A stretch of 5,622 bases of DNA from WVWW01 sp041568335 (GTDB lineage Bacteria; Acidobacteriota; Polarisedimenticolia; Polarisedimenticolales; Polarisedimenticolaceae). Below, piece after piece: positions 1 through 5,622 of this stretch. The translations under genes and the position numbers were made by a program. The notes below the pieces were generated by a model. It made no database searches. It was not told the DNA's origin and saw only the letters and a list, made by a program, of their open reading frames with translations. Positions within the stretch are counted from its first letter, which is position 1, and the number at the start of each line of letters is the position of its first letter. The DNA is taken from positions 1 through 5,622 of the forward strand of contig JBFFZZ010000212.1 in the NCBI GenBank assembly GCA_041568335.1, read 5' to 3'.

Positions 1-155
1 CCTGGACCGCGCTCTACGTCGGCTACAACTCCAGCTTCCGCAACCGCGACCTGATCCTCGACCCGCTGGGTAACTTCCTGACGAACACCGGCACCAGCCT
101 CAATCACGACGCCGAGCAGGTTTTCGTCAAGTTCTCCTACCTGTTCCAGCTGTAG
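1..155 (+). CDS. C-terminal end of an outer-membrane beta-barrel protein (DUF5916-like), 5' truncated
   Basis: The reading frame enters from the left edge (first full codon at base 3) and ends at TAG 153-155, giving 50 residues. They start WTALYVGYNS and end VFVKFSYLFQL. The alternating polar/hydrophobic pattern with aromatic residues near the very C-terminus is what a last transmembrane beta-strand of an outer-membrane barrel looks like, recognised by the Bam complex. The sequence LYVGYNSSFRNRD followed by an asparagine/glycine-rich turn and a final FVKFSYLF strand resembles the end of DUF5916 proteins, which carry an N-terminal carbohydrate-binding family 9-like domain and a C-terminal barrel. 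That family assignment is from memory of the pattern. The terminal residue is Leu rather than the more common Phe. The gene converges on the minus-strand permease gene, with 19 bases between the two stop codons. Barrel end fairly sure; exact family less so. Confidence 0.65.
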   Translation, partial: WTALYVGYNSSFRNRDLILDPLGNFLTNTGTSLNHDAEQVFVKFSYLFQL

Positions 156-160
156 GCCTG

Positions 161-186
161 GGGCCGGACCCGGTTCAGTCCGGTTC
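161..186 (+). terminator. Possible hairpin terminator between convergent genes
   Basis: On the + strand, 161-169 (GGGCCGGAC) can pair with 178-186 (GTCCGGTTC) around an 8-base loop: six perfect pairs plus one G-C and two G-U pairs. It starts 5 bases after the beta-barrel stop codon and spans the stop codon of the opposing permease gene. In the minus-strand RNA the two G-U pairs become A-C mismatches, so the hairpin is stronger for the rightward transcript. There is no T-run after it, so a classical intrinsic terminator is not demonstrated. Confidence 0.3.
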
Positions 187-1368
187 GGGTGTGAAGCCGG
201 CGTCGGCGACGGCGTGGCGCAACCGGTCGCGGTCGACGTCGCCGTAGACGATCGCCTTACCCCGATCGAGATGCACGCGCACGGCTTGCACACCGGATTC
301 GCGACGCAGCGCGGCCTCGACCTTGGCGACGCAACCCTCGCAGGTCATGCCGCGGACGCCGATCTCGGTCGCCGGGGCGGCGGGTTCCGACCTGCCGCGG
401 CGAAGCCAACGGCGCGCGTCGTCGATGGCGAACCACGCGAGCAGGGCGAGCAGAACGGCGGCCGAGGCGATCTTCCACCAGGCGGGCGAACCGTGCTCGT
501 GCCCGGCGATCGAGGGGGCGGCACGTAGCAGAAAGTCGAACGCGACGCCGAGGCCGACGCTGCCGCCGATGATCGCCACGAGGTAGGCGAGGAGCGAGCG
601 GGTCCCGAGGGATCGGCGGATGGCGCCGATGGTCGCGACGTTGGTCGCCGGACCGGCCATCAGGAAAACGAGCGCCGCTCCGGGGGGGAAGCCGCCCGCG
701 ACCAGTGCCGCCGCGATCGGTACCGAGGCGGTCGCGCAGACGTAGAGCGGCAGGGAAACGGCCAGCGCGAGCAGCACCGGGACGATGGGACCGCTTCCGG
801 TCACCGACTCGAAGACGCTCGGCGGGACGAGCGTGCTGATCGCAGCCGAGGCGACGACGCCGACGACGATCCAGATCCAGATCGTCCGCACGATCTCCAG
901 CGCGTGATCGATCATCGCGCGGAAGCCGCGTGTCGGCGCGGATCCGTCCGTGGGCACCGCGGGGCCATCGACATCGTCGTCGGCGTCGATCGCGTCGGTC
1001 AACCACCCACCGAAGAGTCCCGTGATCCCGGCGGCGACGACCTTGAAGATCGCGAACGGCCAACCCAGGAACGACGCGCTCACCAGGATCGAGTCGACGC
1101 CCGTCTGCGGCGTGCTGATCAGGAACCCCACGGTCGCGCCGCGGCTCGCGCCGTCCTTGCGCAACCCCAACCCGGCGGGGATCACGCCGCAGGAACAGAG
1201 CGGCAGGGGCACACCGAACGCCACCGCCTTGACGACACCGAGCCACCCCTTGAACTGGAGTTGTACGAATCGCCGCGGCAGCACGACGTGCAGCACACCG
1301 GCGACAGCCATCCCGAGCAACAGGAACGGCGCCAGCTCGAGCAGCACGTCCCACATGGATTGGAGCAT
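175..1368 (-). CDS. SO_0444-type Cu/Zn efflux permease with C-terminal heavy-metal-associated (HMA) domain
   Basis: An integral inner-membrane permease of the ArsP/SO_0444 group, inferred to export soft or divalent metal ions (Cu, Zn, possibly arsenicals). Residues are numbered from the TTG at 1383. Hydrophobic segments occur at about 12-36, 49-72, 83-127, 166-187, 198-232, 235-252, 263-286 and 303-320. Family signatures are PLPLCSCGVIP (59-69), with the Cys pair of the CSC motif, STPQTGVDS (90-98), the YVCATASVPIA stretch near 214-224 and MAGPATN (242-248). A cytosolic acidic loop IDADDDVDG lies at 132-140 and HEHG at 295-298. After a basic linker, residues about 339-402 form an HMA domain with the metal-binding motif MTCEGC (346-351). 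The start is unsure: TTG 1383, ATG 1368 and ATG 1356 are all in frame and none has a good Shine-Dalgarno. I take ATG 1368, giving 397 residues. It lies downstream of the amidohydrolase-like gene on the same strand. Family assignment is strong; the substrate is inferred. Confidence 0.85.
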   Translation of the reverse strand: MLQSMWDVLLELAPFLLLGMAVAGVLHVVLPRRFVQLQFKGWLGVVKAVAFGVPLPLCSCGVIPAGLGLRKDGASRGATVGFLISTPQTGVDSILVSASFLGWPFAIFKVVAAGITGLFGGWLTDAIDADDDVDGPAVPTDGSAPTRGFRAMIDHALEIVRTIWIWIVVGVVASAAISTLVPPSVFESVTGSGPIVPVLLALAVSLPLYVCATASVPIAAALVAGGFPPGAALVFLMAGPATNVATIGAIRRSLGTRSLLAYLVAIIGGSVGLGVAFDFLLRAAPSIAGHEHGSPAWWKIASAAVLLALLAWFAIDDARRWLRRGRSEPAAPATEIGVRGMTCEGCVAKVEAALRRESGVQAVRVHLDRGKAIVYGDVDRDRLRHAVADAGFTPEPD

Positions 1369-1437
1369 CGTCACGCGATCCAATATATCGGTCGCGTCAA
1401 AGAGCCCGCGAATTCGGGAATTGATGCCCGCCGGGGG

Positions 1438-2358
1438 CTAGGCCGGGACCGGCTGGAGGGTCCCGGCGACTGCCGCAATCAGCGGCTGCGCCATCTTCTC
1501 GACGCGCTTGGGCATCACCTCGAGCGGCTCGAGCGGCGTCCACTTGCGCACCAGCCGCTGGCGGTTGAGCTCGACGCACAGGACACGACGCGGGTATTCG
1601 CGAGACCATCGCAGGCCGAGCGTGTCGGGATGCAGGTGGTAGGTCGCGTTCTCGGTGACGTCGATCTTGATCGACTTGTAGCGCCGGCGGACTTCCTCGA
1701 CCAGCTCGGGTGAGGCGAGCGACCCGCCATCCGGCGGGGCCGTGATCAGATCCACGTCGGGTCGTTTGGACCACCTGCGCCGGTTCTTCGGCTGCCACGC
1801 CTCGGCCAGTCGCTCGACGATGTTGCCATCGATGTTCGACAGATCGACCGTGCGTGGTGCGTAGGTATGCACGATCAACGCCTGGCCCCCGCTGCCGCAG
1901 ACCTCCGCGTAGGCGCGCTCGGCCTGGGCCACGTAGCTCTGATGATACGCGCCGATCGTAGCGATGTCCGCGGGGTCGGTCACGTAGTCCGGCACACGCG
2001 GCGTAACCCTGCCGTCCCCGTTGGACCCGCCGGGCACGCGGTTGCAATCGACGAATGTGCGTGGGACGAGGCTACGCAGGATCCGGATCTTCAACTCCGG
2101 TTGGCCCCTCAACAACCCGCGGGCGACGGCGACGGCGGTCTCCGGCGCACCCACGTCGGTGTTGACGTAGAAAAACTTGATCAGGTCGTCGGGGTAGCCG
2201 CCCTTCAACAAGCCGCGAAGCGACTCGTAGTGCAGTAGGCGGGTGGCGCCGTGAGGCACCTCGATCAGCAGATCGGGAGCGGCTCGCGGGTCGGCCTTGG
2301 CGCCGGCGACCACACCGGTATTGCACACCCCTGCGACGGATTTCGGCTGCTCTCTCAT
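1438..2358 (-). CDS. N-formylglutamate amidohydrolase-like protein
   Basis: A 306-residue protein, about the usual length or slightly longer than N-formylglutamate deformylases (HutG; PF05013), a zinc-dependent hydrolase family. Visible signatures are LLIEVPHGATR (30-40), with the His of the PHG motif as likely metal ligand, NTDVGAPETA (66-75), VDCNR (103-107, corresponding to the family's D-x-NR motif), HTYAPRTVD (164-172) and VELNRQRLV (262-270), matching the late conserved E-x-NR-x-x-Y/L segment. There is no signal peptide or membrane segment. The ATG at 2356-2358 overlaps the TGA of the exonuclease III gene (ATGA), so translation is probably coupled; the preceding GAGTTAGAG is only a weak ribosome site. 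No histidine-degradation (hut) genes are nearby, so deformylation of formylglutamate is not supported by context. A different amide or peptide substrate is possible. Family is likely, specific function unknown. Confidence 0.7.
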   Translation of the reverse strand: MREQPKSVAGVCNTGVVAGAKADPRAAPDLLIEVPHGATRLLHYESLRGLLKGGYPDDLIKFFYVNTDVGAPETAVAVARGLLRGQPELKIRILRSLVPRTFVDCNRVPGGSNGDGRVTPRVPDYVTDPADIATIGAYHQSYVAQAERAYAEVCGSGGQALIVHTYAPRTVDLSNIDGNIVERLAEAWQPKNRRRWSKRPDVDLITAPPDGGSLASPELVEEVRRRYKSIKIDVTENATYHLHPDTLGLRWSREYPRRVLCVELNRQRLVRKWTPLEPLEVMPKRVEKMAQPLIAAVAGTLQPVPA

Positions 2359-3125
2359 CTCTCTAACTCTAATATGACCGGCGCGTGGTCAGATGCAATG
2401 AGGCCGTCCTTTTTCTTGCGATAGTCCCGATCGACCTCGATCGAGCGGACCCGATCCCGGATCCGGGCGGTGCCGAGCAGCAGGTCGATTCGCAGCCCCA
2501 TATTGCGGTGGAACGCCCCCCCGCGGTAGTCCCACCACGAGAACATCTGCCTTCCGGGGTGTTTTTCCCGGTACAAATCGGTGAATCCCAGATCGAGGAT
2601 CGCCCGCAACCGCTCGCGTTCGGCCGGGGTGTGGTGCACGTGCATGGGGTCCTCGTGCCAGCTGTCGATCGGCTCGGGCACGATATTGAAATCACCGCAC
2701 AGGATCTCGACACCCCGCGGATCGTGGTGCTCCCTGAAGTGGCCGGCGAGCGTTTCCAGCCAGCGCAGCTTGCGCGGGTAGTCCGGATGCTCCACCGACT
2801 TGCCGTTGGGGACGTAGACGGTGGTAAAAACCAGCTCGCCGATACGGCCGGTAATCAGACGCGAGCCCATCTGCTCCCCGCCCGGCAGGCCTTTGCTAAC
2901 GGTCTCGATCGGATCGCGGGAGAGGATCGCCACGCCGTTCCAGCCCTTCTGGCCGTGCGCGATCGCGTGGTAGCCCACGTCTCGAATCCGATCGCGCGGG
3001 AACTGCTCGTCGGTCAGCTTGAGCTCCTGGATCCCGACCACATCCGGCCGGCGCGCATCCAACCAGTGCAACACGAAGTCGAGCCGCGCGCGCAACGCGT
3101 TGACGTTCCACGTGGCGATCTTCAT
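2355..3125 (-). CDS. xth: Exodeoxyribonuclease III (AP endonuclease)
   Basis: A cytosolic Mg2+-dependent DNA-repair nuclease of the endonuclease/exonuclease/phosphatase fold. It cleaves 5' to abasic sites, removes 3' blocking groups and degrades one strand 3'-5'. At 256 residues it is close to E. coli ExoIII (268). The motifs appear in order: MKIATWNVN (1-9, Asn7), GIQELK (31-36, metal-binding Glu34), VYVPNG (103-108, Tyr104), GDFN (144-147, catalytic Asp145 and Asn147), FSWWDYR (195-201), LRID (211-214, Asp214) and SDHAPV (245-250, catalytic Asp246-His247). The ATG at 3123-3125 is chosen because the protein then begins exactly at the conserved MKIATWN. An upstream in-frame start at 3176 would add an unconserved Arg/Pro/Gly-rich stretch inside apaH. 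The ATG overlaps the apaH TGA, and the gene's own TGA overlaps the next ATG, so it sits in the middle of a coupled trio. All key residues are present. Confidence 0.95.
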   Translation of the reverse strand: MKIATWNVNALRARLDFVLHWLDARRPDVVGIQELKLTDEQFPRDRIRDVGYHAIAHGQKGWNGVAILSRDPIETVSKGLPGGEQMGSRLITGRIGELVFTTVYVPNGKSVEHPDYPRKLRWLETLAGHFREHHDPRGVEILCGDFNIVPEPIDSWHEDPMHVHHTPAERERLRAILDLGFTDLYREKHPGRQMFSWWDYRGGAFHRNMGLRIDLLLGTARIRDRVRSIEVDRDYRKKKDGLIASDHAPVILELER

Positions 3126-3856
3126 CCTTTGGCCCGGTCGCCGGGGACCTGGACGATACGATCCTCGTCCTGGCACCAGGCCGTCAGCGGACCACCGTAG
3201 ACGCAGCCGGAGTCGAGTCCCGTCGTACGTTCACCGCGATAGTAGCCGCGTTGCGCCCAGTGGCCGTGCACGATTCTCGTTTCACCTCGGTAGTAGCTGT
3301 CCCACGAGCGATACGGCTCGGCGCAGTCGTCCGGCGGGCCGGTTTCCCGGGAGAGCTCTCCGTCCGGCGCGCAGCAGCGCACCCGTGTCGCCGCGCTGAC
3401 GGTTTCGCTCTGGAGCCAGGCGTCGTCGTGCTGCCCGGTGTCGAGCAGCGCGGCGAGCCGTTCGAGATCCGTCCATCCCGGAAGAACACCCGCGTGTACG
3501 AGCCAGACATCCTCCGCCCCGTCGCACGGGGCGGGAAGGTGGACCATCACGGGAAGGCGTCGCAGGGAATCGAGCAGATCGTCGCGATCCGTGGCGCTGA
3601 ACAGATCGTCGAGGGTGTCCCGTTTGCGGGGCCAAGCGCCGGATCCGGCGAGCACCGCGTAGACGTCGTGGTTGCCGAGAACCCCATGGGCGCCGACGTC
3701 TTTCCACAGGCGTGCGGTCGCGGCCGACTCCGGGCCGCGGTTGACGACGTCACCGACGCACCACAGCTCGTCGCGCTCGGGATCGAACCGGATTTCCTCG
3801 AGCAAACGCTCGAACGGCTCCACACAGCCCTGAAGATCACCGACCAACCAACGCAA
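3122..3856 (-). CDS. apaH: Symmetrical bis(5'-nucleosyl)-tetraphosphatase (Ap4A hydrolase)
   Basis: Hydrolyses diadenosine tetraphosphate to two ADP, and in the known E. coli enzyme also removes Np4 caps from RNA; cytosolic metallophosphoesterase. Motifs from the chosen start are VGDLQGC (5-11, the Gln variant of GDxHG seen in many ApaH), GDVVNRGP (35-42), GNHD (61-64), VHAGVLPGW (120-128), TRVRCCAPDGEL (157-168, matching the E. coli TRMRFCFPNGQL segment), VHGHWAQRG (196-204) and LDSGCVYGG (214-222). These distinguish ApaH from other phosphatases of the fold. Length is 244 residues against about 280 in E. coli, with the shortening in the second half. The start is taken as TTG 3854-3856, giving MRWLVGDLQG, because a strong GGAGGAAGG lies 4 bases upstream and the product then starts as family members do. 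A GTG at 3869-3871 would add five residues (VEEGS) made from the ribosome site itself. First gene of the coupled trio. Confidence 0.93.
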   Translation of the reverse strand: MRWLVGDLQGCVEPFERLLEEIRFDPERDELWCVGDVVNRGPESAATARLWKDVGAHGVLGNHDVYAVLAGSGAWPRKRDTLDDLFSATDRDDLLDSLRRLPVMVHLPAPCDGAEDVWLVHAGVLPGWTDLERLAALLDTGQHDDAWLQSETVSAATRVRCCAPDGELSRETGPPDDCAEPYRSWDSYYRGETRIVHGHWAQRGYYRGERTTGLDSGCVYGGPLTAWCQDEDRIVQVPGDRAKG

Positions 3857-4013
3857 GGAGCCTTCCTCCACGGGGTTCCCCGGGCCGCGTTTGACCGGCC
3901 GTGGCCCGGGTCATGAATTCTACGGCCCCCAGAGGAGGGAAGCTCCCAAGTTTCGCGTAGCCAGCAACCCGTTGAGTTCTTGGGGCACGGAAGACGGAGC
4001 TCCAATGCGGGGT
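3857..4013. other. Intergenic region upstream of apaH
   Basis: These 157 bases separate the stop of the right-hand chimeric frame from the apaH start. I see no convincing gene in either direction. On the minus strand there is a TAGAAT at 3922-3917 that could be a -10 element about 55 bases ahead of the apaH TTG. No good -35 hexamer sits at the normal spacing, so a promoter is only suggested. Short palindromes (GGGAGCTTCCC and GGAGCTCC) are present but too small to call as terminator or operator. The apaH promoter is expected here unless apaH is read through from the upstream frame. Confidence 0.4.
3861..3869 (-). promoter_or_regulatory. Strong Shine-Dalgarno site deciding the apaH start
   Basis: On the minus strand, 3869-3861 read GGAGGAAGG, followed by CTCC and then TTG at 3856. 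This is the best ribosome-binding site in the window. It supports the TTG start and argues against the GTG at 3871, whose initiator codon would share its last base with this site and which has no comparable purine run ahead of it. Confidence 0.7.
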
Positions 4014-5138
4014 TTACGGTCCCTCTCCACCATTTCCAACCCCCGTCACGAGGAAATAGGAAACCGGCTCCGCTGAGGTGTCGTCGAAGAGCGTGTCCGT
4101 CGGGTCGGCATCCTCGGAGGTGACGTCCAAGAAATTCGCCGGCTCACTCGGATCGGTTGCCCGGTAGACGCGGTACGAGGTGAGACCCGGGTAGGGCCAC
4201 CATTCGAATCGCGCCGCCCCGGGAAGCGCTTCGGCGCTCCGGAATTTCATTTCGGGGGGAGTCGCCTCCGCGGGCCGGCCGTCGATCTCCAGCGACCAGG
4301 CGTTGAGCCAGCCGTCATCGCCGGAGAAGTCGTCGGTCACTTCGAGCGTCCAGGTGCCGTTGGCCGGCTCGCCCACGTAGATCGAGAGCGGCTCCAGTGG
4401 GGTCAGGTCGACGCCGTAAGTGCCGATGATGTCGTCCTGCGAGCCGCCGGAGTGATCGTGCAACCGCACCCGTGTTGCGGCGGGCGAGACGAGCTCGACC
4501 AGCAGGTCACCGATGTAGGTGTGGGTCAGATCGATCGCGACACGCAAGGAGACGATCTCGGATGCACCTGTGTAGATCAGCTCGCTGGCAACCGCCTGCG
4601 GATTGCGGTCGGAGATCCCGTGCGGGACGTCCGCCGAGGGCATGCTCTCGGTGGTCGTCGCGCCGACGCCGATGAAGAACGGCTCGGACTGCCCGACGCC
4701 CTGGTCGGTGGTCCACTGAAGCGCAAACCCGGCGCGGTGGCCGGGCGGGGTGGCCGCATCGAGAAACACATCGAAGTGCGGCGGCGCCGACGGCGCCGTG
4801 GAGCCGACGGTGATGTCCGGGTAGCCCGCGCTGGACTGGGTCACCTGCCCGAAGTAACCGGTGGGGATCAACTCTGCGCTCACGTTCGTCGCCGACTGGC
4901 CCAGGTTCTGAAGCGTCACCTCGAGCGTCGAGGCCTCCCCCGGATCGAACACACCGTCGTCGCCGTCTTGCAGTTCGAACGCGAACGGTTGCAGCTGGAC
5001 CGGAGACGGGACGAGTGCCGCGTCGACGACGGTCGAAGGACCGGGGTTGACCGTCACGGTGGGGAGCGTCTGCGATTCGTAGTACGGCGCGCCGAGGGTC
5101 AGTTTGTACGTCCCGGGGGTCACGACACGGTGGTAATC
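4014..5138 (-). other. Domain segment: C-terminal half of a secreted zinc-carboxypeptidase-like protein with P domain
   Basis: The segment opens with DYHRVVTPGTYKLTLGAPYY, which matches the transthyretin-like domain following the catalytic domain of M14 carboxypeptidases (the GDYWRLLVPGTYKVTASApGY pattern of the N/E subfamily). Next is a beta-rich stretch with DGDDGVFDPGEASTLEVTL and LQNLGQSATNVSAEL, like the CARDB-type linkers of secreted bacterial proteases. A proprotein-convertase P domain (about 4278-4630) has VAIDLTHTYIGDLLVEL, GTWTLEVTDD and WLNAWSLEI in the usual order. An Fn3-like end has ARFEWWPYPGLTSYRVYRA and SYFLVTGVGNGGEGP. No catalytic residues or signal peptide are present. The P domain call is secure; the carboxypeptidase parent is inferred from the first 20 residues and domain order. 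Confidence 0.75.
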
Positions 5139-5622
5139 CCCGACCTCCGGATCGGTGTAGACGCCCCACGGGAGGTTGTCGTAGCTGACCTTCGAGGTAC
5201 CGGGAAACAGGATGTTCCTGACCAGCTTCACCGCCTCGTAGGCGGCGACGTGCGTGAACTGCGGCGGTCCCTTGATGTCACCGACCGCCCAGATTCCGTC
5301 GACCGAGGTCCGAAGGTACTCGTCGACGACGACGTGGTTGCGCTCGACCTTCACGCCGACGGACTCGAGTCCCATGTTCTCGTGGTTTCCGCGACGTCCC
5401 GCCGAAACGAAGATCTCGTCGACCGAGATGGTCTCGGTCTCGCCATTCTTCGCTTCGATGGTGACGCGCTTCCGCTCGCCGTCACGCTCCGCCTTGACGA
5501 CTTTCCAACCGGTCCGGATCGTGATCCCCTCGCTCTCCAGCATCGACCGAACGCGCGAGATAATGTCGTGATCCTCGCGAAGCAGAATGTCGTCGAACAG
5601 CTCGACGACCGTGACTTCGCAG
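4014..5622 (-). CDS. Chimeric frame: flavoprotein disulfide reductase N-terminal region joined to secreted carboxypeptidase-like C-terminus, 5' truncated
   Basis: The frame is open from the right edge (no stop before 5622) to TAA 4014-4016, about 535 residues visible; the true start lies beyond the window. The first internal ATG at 5543 is not a plausible start, because the conserved fold already continues upstream of it (CEVTVVELFDDILLRED). Residues 1 to about 161 belong to a pyridine nucleotide-disulfide oxidoreductase. Residues from about 161 to 535 belong to an extracellular beta-domain protein with a transthyretin-like repeat, a linker sandwich, a P domain and an Fn3-like end. The two halves act in different compartments, and each lacks parts its own family needs: no dimerisation domain for the first, no signal peptide or catalytic domain for the second. 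The frame is intact, so a gene caller would annotate a single protein. I regard it as a chimera from assembly or recombination rather than a functional fusion. Confidence 0.8.
   Translation of the reverse strand, partial: CEVTVVELFDDILLREDHDIISRVRSMLESEGITIRTGWKVVKAERDGERKRVTIEAKNGETETISVDEIFVSAGRRGNHENMGLESVGVKVERNHVVVDEYLRTSVDGIWAVGDIKGPPQFTHVAAYEAVKLVRNILFPGTSKVSYDNLPWGVYTDPEVGDYHRVVTPGTYKLTLGAPYYESQTLPTVTVNPGPSTVVDAALVPSPVQLQPFAFELQDGDDGVFDPGEASTLEVTLQNLGQSATNVSAELIPTGYFGQVTQSSAGYPDITVGSTAPSAPPHFDVFLDAATPPGHRAGFALQWTTDQGVGQSEPFFIGVGATTTESMPSADVPHGISDRNPQAVASELIYTGASEIVSLRVAIDLTHTYIGDLLVELVSPAATRVRLHDHSGGSQDDIIGTYGVDLTPLEPLSIYVGEPANGTWTLEVTDDFSGDDGWLNAWSLEIDGRPAEATPPEMKFRSAEALPGAARFEWWPYPGLTSYRVYRATDPSEPANFLDVTSEDADPTDTLFDDTSAEPVSYFLVTGVGNGGEGP
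5139..5622 (-). other. Domain segment: pyridine nucleotide-disulfide oxidoreductase (MerA/Lpd-like), NAD- and FAD-binding part
   Basis: The segment starts inside the NAD-binding domain: CEVTVVE, with the acidic residue ending the second beta-strand that usually contacts the NAD ribose, then ILLREDHDI and a helix ending LESEGI. It continues through VDEIFVSAGRRGNHENMGL, the usual A-x-GR-x-PN-x-x-x-L segment that ends the NAD domain. WAVGDIKGPPQFTHVAAYEA follows, the FAD-binding GD motif of mercuric reductase and dihydrolipoamide dehydrogenase relatives. It stops at LPWGVYTDPEVG, where family members normally begin the roughly 110-residue dimerisation domain carrying the catalytic His-Glu pair. 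That domain is absent here. The redox-active Cys pair and FAD fold would lie beyond the right edge, so mercuric reductase, lipoamide dehydrogenase or another reductase cannot be told apart. Confidence 0.8.

Noticed and set aside
1380..1400. Minus-strand TTGACG and TATATT as a promoter for the permease
   Set aside because: The two elements are only about 7 bases apart, and no properly spaced partner exists for either, so no promoter is called.
1426..1438. GCCC/GGGC hairpin just after the amidohydrolase-like stop as a terminator
   Set aside because: The stem is only four pairs with a 5-base loop and no T-run; in a GC-rich genome this is expected by chance.
904..1713. Long plus-strand open frames opposite the permease and amidohydrolase-like genes (also 2385-3200 and 3251-3916)
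   Set aside because: Their products are Arg/Pro/His-rich without family motifs. They mirror GC-rich codon bias of well-supported minus-strand genes.
3123..3176. Longer exonuclease III with a start at 3176
   Set aside because: The extra 17 residues are Arg/Pro/Gly-rich, unconserved and lie inside apaH, while ATG 3125 gives the canonical MKIATWN start and an ATGA overlap.
3891..4076. Small plus-strand gene in the apaH upstream region
   Set aside because: No ribosome site, no recognisable motif, and it extends into the 3' end of the opposing frame.
4014..5543. A complete 509-residue gene starting at the ATG at 5543
   Set aside because: The frame stays open upstream to the window edge, and the upstream residues (CEVTVVELFDDILLRED) continue the conserved NAD-binding fold, so 5543 is an internal Met.
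4014..5622. Base-composition break between the two halves of the chimeric frame as proof of different origin
   Set aside because: Hand counts of a few 60-base lines gave overlapping GC values in the two halves (about 57-67% and 63-75%), so composition does not separate them.

Overview
This is a GC-rich window (several 60-base lines counted by hand gave about 57-75% GC). It has dense gene packing and is almost entirely minus-strand. The tail of an outer-membrane beta-barrel protein at the left edge points to a Gram-negative bacterium. The mix of a DUF5916-like barrel, a probable M14-type secreted protease tail with a P domain, and ordinary housekeeping enzymes would suit an environmental lineage such as Acidobacteriota, Myxococcota, Gemmatimonadota or Eisenbacteria. 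The sequence alone does not settle which.

Layout. Bases 1-155 (+) are the last 50 codons of a beta-barrel protein. It converges on a minus-strand run of four genes which, read in transcription order (right to left), are: apaH (3856-3122), the exonuclease III gene (3125-2355), an N-formylglutamate amidohydrolase-like gene (2358-1438), and a metal-efflux permease with a C-terminal heavy-metal-associated domain (about 1368-175). The first three are joined by two ATGA stop/start overlaps, so they are very probably one translationally coupled operon. The permease follows after a gap of about 70 bases and may be co-transcribed. ApaH removes Ap4A and related dinucleotides, exonuclease III repairs abasic and oxidised DNA ends, and the permease exports metal ions. 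A loose stress-related theme is possible, but that is inference.

The right end (4014-5622, minus) is the most striking part. It is one uninterrupted reading frame that runs off the window edge. Its N-terminal part is the NAD- and FAD-binding region of a mercuric reductase/dihydrolipoamide dehydrogenase-type flavoprotein. At the TDPEVG motif (around 5139-5156) it switches in frame to the C-terminal half of a secreted zinc-carboxypeptidase-like protein: a transthyretin-like domain, a beta-sandwich linker, a proprotein-convertase P domain and an Fn3-like end. The flavoprotein loses its dimerisation domain, and the carboxypeptidase loses its signal peptide and catalytic domain. A microhomology-mediated chimera, most likely an assembly join though possibly a real rearrangement, explains this better than a working fusion enzyme. 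I found no RNA genes, CRISPR arrays, insertion sequences or convincing new multi-gene system.
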